Source: Pseudomonas fluorescens (GTDB taxonomy: Bacteria > Pseudomonadota > Gammaproteobacteria > Pseudomonadales > Pseudomonadaceae). From it: a stretch of DNA of 64,000 bases. The stretch covers positions 62,001-126,000 of the forward strand of contig NZ_CABVGX010000001.1 of NCBI RefSeq assembly GCF_902497625.1. Reading direction: 5' to 3'. Shown one piece after another: positions 60,893-64,000 of this stretch (positions are counted from its first letter, which is position 1; every line of letters begins with the position of its first letter). Both the position numbers and the translations under genes were made by a program. The notes beneath the pieces were generated by a model that saw nothing but the letters and a program-made list of their open reading frames with translations, ran no database searches and was not told the origin of the DNA.

Positions 60893-62651
60893 AGAGGGCG
60901 ATGAAGAGCAACAGTTGCCCGATCAACCGGTAGCGTTTTTATGGCGCTACGTGTGTCGGCGTCCGTGGCATTTTGGCGGCATGCTGTTTCTGGTCGTCGG
61001 CGCCGCGAGTTGCGCGGTTGCTGTGCAATACGGCATGAAATTGCTGGTGGACGTCATGACTCTGGGGGATCGGGCCAGCGCGCATATCTGGTTTCCGTTC
61101 ACACTGTTTATCGGTTTGATCGTGCTGGAAAATGTTTTCTGGCGGCTCGGTGGATGGCTCGGCTGTCGGACCGTGGTCGCCAGTTGCGCCGACTTGCGGG
61201 TCGACCTGTTCAGTCATCTGACCGGCCACCCCATGCGCTATTTTTCCCAGCATTTCGCCGGAGCTCTGGCCAACCGGATTTCATCTGCTGGCGCGGCGGC
61301 CGGGTCGATTTACGGCGGGCTGGCGTGGAAGATCATTCCGCCGTGCGTTGATTTTCTCGGCGCGGTCATCGTGCTCTCCACGGTGAGCCTCGGCATGGCC
61401 GGTGCCCTGATCGGCTGCGTGTTTGTTGTCGGTATGCTAATAACCTTTTTCGGGATTCGCGGGCGCAAGCGGCACATCGACTTCGCCTCGCAATCGGCGC
61501 GGGTGGGCGGCGAGATCGTCGACCTGGTGTCCAATGTCTGGACGATCAAGGCGTTCTCCGCGCGCAACCGCGAGCGCCAGCGGCTGGAACGCGCCATTGG
61601 CGTCGAGGCCAAGGCCCAGCGACGCAGCTGGATCTACCTGGAAAAGGCCCGCGTGCTGCACGATATTTTTCTGTCAGTGATGGCAGGCGGCATGCTCATC
61701 TGGGCCATCAGCCTGTGGCGCGAAGCCGGCATCACTGCGGGTGACGTGGTCATGATCAGCGCGCTGACCTTTCGCATCCTGCACGGCTCGCGAGATTTGG
61801 CGCTGGCGTTGGTCGACACTTCGCAGCAGCTCGGTGATATCTCTGAAACCCTGCGCATCATCGTGCAACCGCATGCGTTGTCCGACGCACCGGAAGAAAT
61901 GCAGGCAACCCGCGGTAGCATTAAATTCATCGATGTGAGCTACAGCCATGCCGATGGTCGCGAGGTGTTCAAGCACCTGTTTCTGGACATTCCGGCGGGG
62001 CAGACTGTGGGTGTCGTCGGCACTTCCGGTGCGGGCAAATCGACTCTGATCAACTTGCTGCAACGCCTGGATGATGTGCGCAGCGGCATCATCCTGATTG
62101 ACGACCGCGACATTCGTACGGTCAGCCAGGACAGTCTGCGCCGGCAAATCGCCGTGGTGCCGCAGGAAGCGGCGCTGTTCAATCGCAGCATTTTCGAAAA
62201 CATCGCTTATGGACAGCCCAAAGCCACCGAAGAGCAAGTGCTAAACGCTGCGAAACAGGCCTACTGCGACGTGTTCATCCGCGCCTTGCCGCACGGCTAT
62301 TCGACGCTGATTGGTGAACGCGGGGCAATGCTTTCCGGTGGGCAACGCCAGCGCCTCGGCCTGGCCCGGGCGTTCCTCAAGAACGCACCGATTCTGGTGC
62401 TGGATGAAGCCACCTCCGCGCTGGATTCGCAGACCGAGTCGGTCATTCGTACCGCATTGACTGCACTGATGCGCGGGCGAACGGTGCTGGCAATTGCCCA
62501 TCGGTTATCGACCATCGCCAATTTTGACCGGGTGATCGTGCTGCATGAAGGTGAAATTGTTGAAGACGGGATGCCGGAAGATCTGCTCAAGCGCGATGGC
62601 CCGTTCAGAGCGTTGTGGCAGGCTCAGGCGATGACGTCGCAGAAGCCTTGA
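60882..62651 (+). CDS. ABC exporter, fused membrane and ATPase domains (MsbA-like)
   Basis: A 589-residue half-transporter. Six helices in residues 1-330, then an ATPase with Walker A GTSGAGKST (about 380), signature LSGGQRQRL (about 485), Walker B ILVLDEATSALD and H-loop AIAHRLS. It overlaps the glycosidase by 11 bases. As a homodimer it probably flips the lipid-linked or oligosaccharide product of the cluster across the inner membrane. Confidence 0.9.
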   Translation: MDREEGDEEQQLPDQPVAFLWRYVCRRPWHFGGMLFLVVGAASCAVAVQYGMKLLVDVMTLGDRASAHIWFPFTLFIGLIVLENVFWRLGGWLGCRTVVASCADLRVDLFSHLTGHPMRYFSQHFAGALANRISSAGAAAGSIYGGLAWKIIPPCVDFLGAVIVLSTVSLGMAGALIGCVFVVGMLITFFGIRGRKRHIDFASQSARVGGEIVDLVSNVWTIKAFSARNRERQRLERAIGVEAKAQRRSWIYLEKARVLHDIFLSVMAGGMLIWAISLWREAGITAGDVVMISALTFRILHGSRDLALALVDTSQQLGDISETLRIIVQPHALSDAPEEMQATRGSIKFIDVSYSHADGREVFKHLFLDIPAGQTVGVVGTSGAGKSTLINLLQRLDDVRSGIILIDDRDIRTVSQDSLRRQIAVVPQEAALFNRSIFENIAYGQPKATEEQVLNAAKQAYCDVFIRALPHGYSTLIGERGAMLSGGQRQRLGLARAFLKNAPILVLDEATSALDSQTESVIRTALTALMRGRTVLAIAHRLSTIANFDRVIVLHEGEIVEDGMPEDLLKRDGPFRALWQAQAMTSQKP

Positions 62652-62656
62652 CGGTA

Positions 62657-62824
62657 TTAGCGACCCGCCAATTCGTCTTCGACCGGGCTGTCGTCACCCG
62701 GGTCGAGCGGTACGTGGTCGTCGACGTTAGTGCCTTGGTCGTCATGTCCGGGATTTTCCGGATTTGAAATGGGGACTGGTTCTTCGCTGCCCGAACCGCC
62801 TTGCAGGTAATTGTTGTTACTCAT
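62657..62824 (-). CDS. Small acidic protein of unknown function (55 aa)
   Basis: AGGAG lies before the ATG at 62824. The peptide is very acidic and proline-rich (NYLQGGSGSEEPVPISNPENPGHDDQGTNVDDHVPLDPGDDSPVEDELAG), with no hydrophobic segment. It is convergent with the ABC gene. Unordered; I do not know the family. Confidence 0.6.
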   Translation of the reverse strand: MSNNNYLQGGSGSEEPVPISNPENPGHDDQGTNVDDHVPLDPGDDSPVEDELAGR

Positions 62825-62995
62825 GATCGCTCCTGTGCGCAGCGCGGGTGCTGTGCTCACTACTTTGAAGGCGCAGTTGCGATGAGGTTCGAAGGATTTT
62901 CGCACCGGTCGTCCAGTGAGCATGTTCTGGTGCTGCCACATGAAAAAAGCCCGACTGGTTAGCCGGGCTTGGTTTGTTATTGCTGAGGTATTCAA

Positions 62996-63436
62996 TCATA
63001 CGTTGCGGCGTTCGATCAGACGGTCGGAACCACCTTCAGCAACGCGGCGTTCGATCAGACGGTCGGAACCACCTTCAGCAACGCGGCGTTCGATCAGGCG
63101 GTCGGAACCACCTTCAGCAACGCGGCGTTCGATCAGACGGTCGGATCCACCTTCAGCAACGCGGCGTTCGATCAGACGGTCGGAGCCACCTTCAGCAACG
63201 CGGCGTTCGATCAGGCGGTCGGAACCGCCTTCAGCAACGCGGCGTTCGATCAGACGGTCCGAACCACCTTCGGCAACGCGGCGCTCGATCAGACGGTCGG
63301 AGCCACCTTCAGCAACGCGGCGTTCGATCAAGCGGTCCGAACCACCTTCGGCAACAACCGGGTAGGCCGAGGTAGCGGCGAAGGCGTTAACTGCAAGAAC
63401 CGAGAAAGCGATGCTGAGGAAGAGTTGGCGTTTCAT
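62996..63436 (-). CDS. Secreted protein of nine identical 13-residue repeats
   Basis: A 146-residue protein: signal peptide (MKRQLFLSIAFSVLAVNAFA), a short linker, then VAEGGSDRLIERR nine times, each identical at protein level, ending in NV. The 39-base DNA units differ only at silent positions. The ATG at 63436 has no strong ribosome site in view. Some databases carry related Pseudomonas proteins under the name phage infection protein, without known function. The regular charged repeat suggests an extended helix or solenoid. Confidence 0.85.
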   Translation of the reverse strand: MKRQLFLSIAFSVLAVNAFAATSAYPVVAEGGSDRLIERRVAEGGSDRLIERRVAEGGSDRLIERRVAEGGSDRLIERRVAEGGSDRLIERRVAEGGSDRLIERRVAEGGSDRLIERRVAEGGSDRLIERRVAEGGSDRLIERRNV

Positions 63437-64000
63437 GATGGTGTGCTCCGGGGTGTTATTGGTTGGTATGGATGCGATGTTACGCCGCGCAGTTTTTATG
63501 AGAACTTCATTGGGTTGATGGTGACTATCAACGCCAACGATGTCTGGATGAACCCGGGCCATCCACCGTTGATGGCCCTTGGCTAGATGTTGTCCTGTGC
63601 GGCGCCCACCAGCTCATCCATCGCGAATATGTCGATGCGAGCTGAACGCCGTATAGGGCGCATCCGCAGGGGAGTGACGGGAAATGATGTGAGGTGATGG
63701 TTTCAAGCTCAAGGAGCTTTATCCGGCCGCAAAATTGGCTGGCAATCAAGCATCGGCCAAACGGGTATCGCGCAGGCTAAAGCGCGATGACGTCGGTGCA
63801 GATCAGCCCGGCAAGACAGCATGGGCGCTGCTGGGACTGGCCGTGGCCTCTGGACATGGCCGGTTTTTAACGGGTGGGCCTGCAGAAGCCGCAGCACCCG
63901 AAAAGTCCGGTGCTGCAGTGGTTGCTGTTGTTGGCTGAACAGTGTGTCCCAAGCGTTTAAGCCGGGTTACATGCGCATCCCTTTAAACGGATTCCAGCCC
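63437..64000. other. Terminal 560 bases, no supported gene
   Basis: Several frames are open on both strands. The longest on the plus strand (from an in-frame TTG at 63735) lacks an ATG and a ribosome site, and its start is not matched by a protein I recognise. It could be a decayed gene or the leader of a gene beyond the window. Confidence 0.3.

Noticed and set aside
62996..63380. CRISPR array or antisense gene at the 39-bp repeats
   Set aside because: Units abut with no spacers, and the minus strand reads as a signal peptide plus identical 13-residue repeats, so it is coding tandem repeat DNA. The plus-strand frames are shadows.
63587..63938. Possible small genes near the right edge
   Set aside because: Frames of 28-80 codons exist but lack start plus ribosome site and resemble no protein family I know.

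Overview
The window reads as chromosomal DNA of a Pseudomonas of the fluorescens group. The evidence is GC-rich coding DNA with dense long antisense shadow frames, Pseudomonas-type intergenic palindromes (TGTAGCAGCTGGCGCAG and GTGGCGAGGGGGCTTG cores), very many small divergent regulator/target pairs, and gene families typical of that group (YcaC-type hydrolase, GlxA-type AraC regulators, KGG stress protein, non-haem Mn catalase). I see no tRNA, rRNA, phage, integrase, transposase or CRISPR array. This is metabolic and regulatory chromosome rather than an island.

Layout. 1-7.2 kb: end of an ABC exporter, an alpha/beta hydrolase, a quinone oxidoreductase, a divergent MFS/LysR pair with a clear inverted-repeat operator, and a divergent pirin/GlxA-regulator pair. 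7.3-14.3 kb: two paralogous winged-helix/NTPase regulators lying tail to tail, one of them missing its C-terminal half, then a hydrolase, a short AraC regulator and a periplasmic metallo-beta-lactamase-fold protein. A 20-bp sequence recurs exactly upstream of the hydrolase and the AraC gene. 14.4-19.3 kb: a LysR gene and a four-gene operon (DoxX, membrane-anchored ABM monooxygenase, amidohydrolase, YcaC). 19.5-28 kb: MscS channel with a cyclic-nucleotide domain, secreted esterase/LysR pair, two membrane diguanylate cyclases around a small unknown gene, a cytochrome c and a DUF2945 protein. 28.1-35.9 kb: a six-gene operon coding for three redox/stress enzymes and a complete tripartite EmrAB-type efflux pump, divergent from a CadC-like regulator. 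The shared promoter carries tandem 11-bp repeats.

36-45.8 kb: RidA/LysR pair; a LacI regulator with a perfect 18-bp operator facing an uncharacterised catabolic operon (Gfo/Idh dehydrogenase, TIM-barrel isomerase, NHS-type permease); TetR plus ProC-like reductase; an MHS-family transporter. 45.8-49 kb: a corrinoid ABC transporter (BtuF-BtuC-BtuD order) behind a cobalamin riboswitch. 49-52.6 kb: secreted chorismate mutase, a GlxA-type regulator, an amidase. 52.7-55.9 kb: stress genes (DUF2188, Mn catalase, a small protein, ZIP transporter, KGG protein). 56-62.7 kb: galE divergent from a glycosyltransferase-glf-glycosidase-ABC exporter operon, which looks like a compact galactofuranose glycan or glycolipid unit. 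62.7-63.4 kb: two small genes, one a secreted protein made of nine identical 13-residue repeats.

Twelve DNA-binding regulators and two diguanylate cyclases sit in 64 kb, so this stretch is largely a set of independent sensor-output modules. Function assignments are from recognised motifs and family memory only; no database search was possible.
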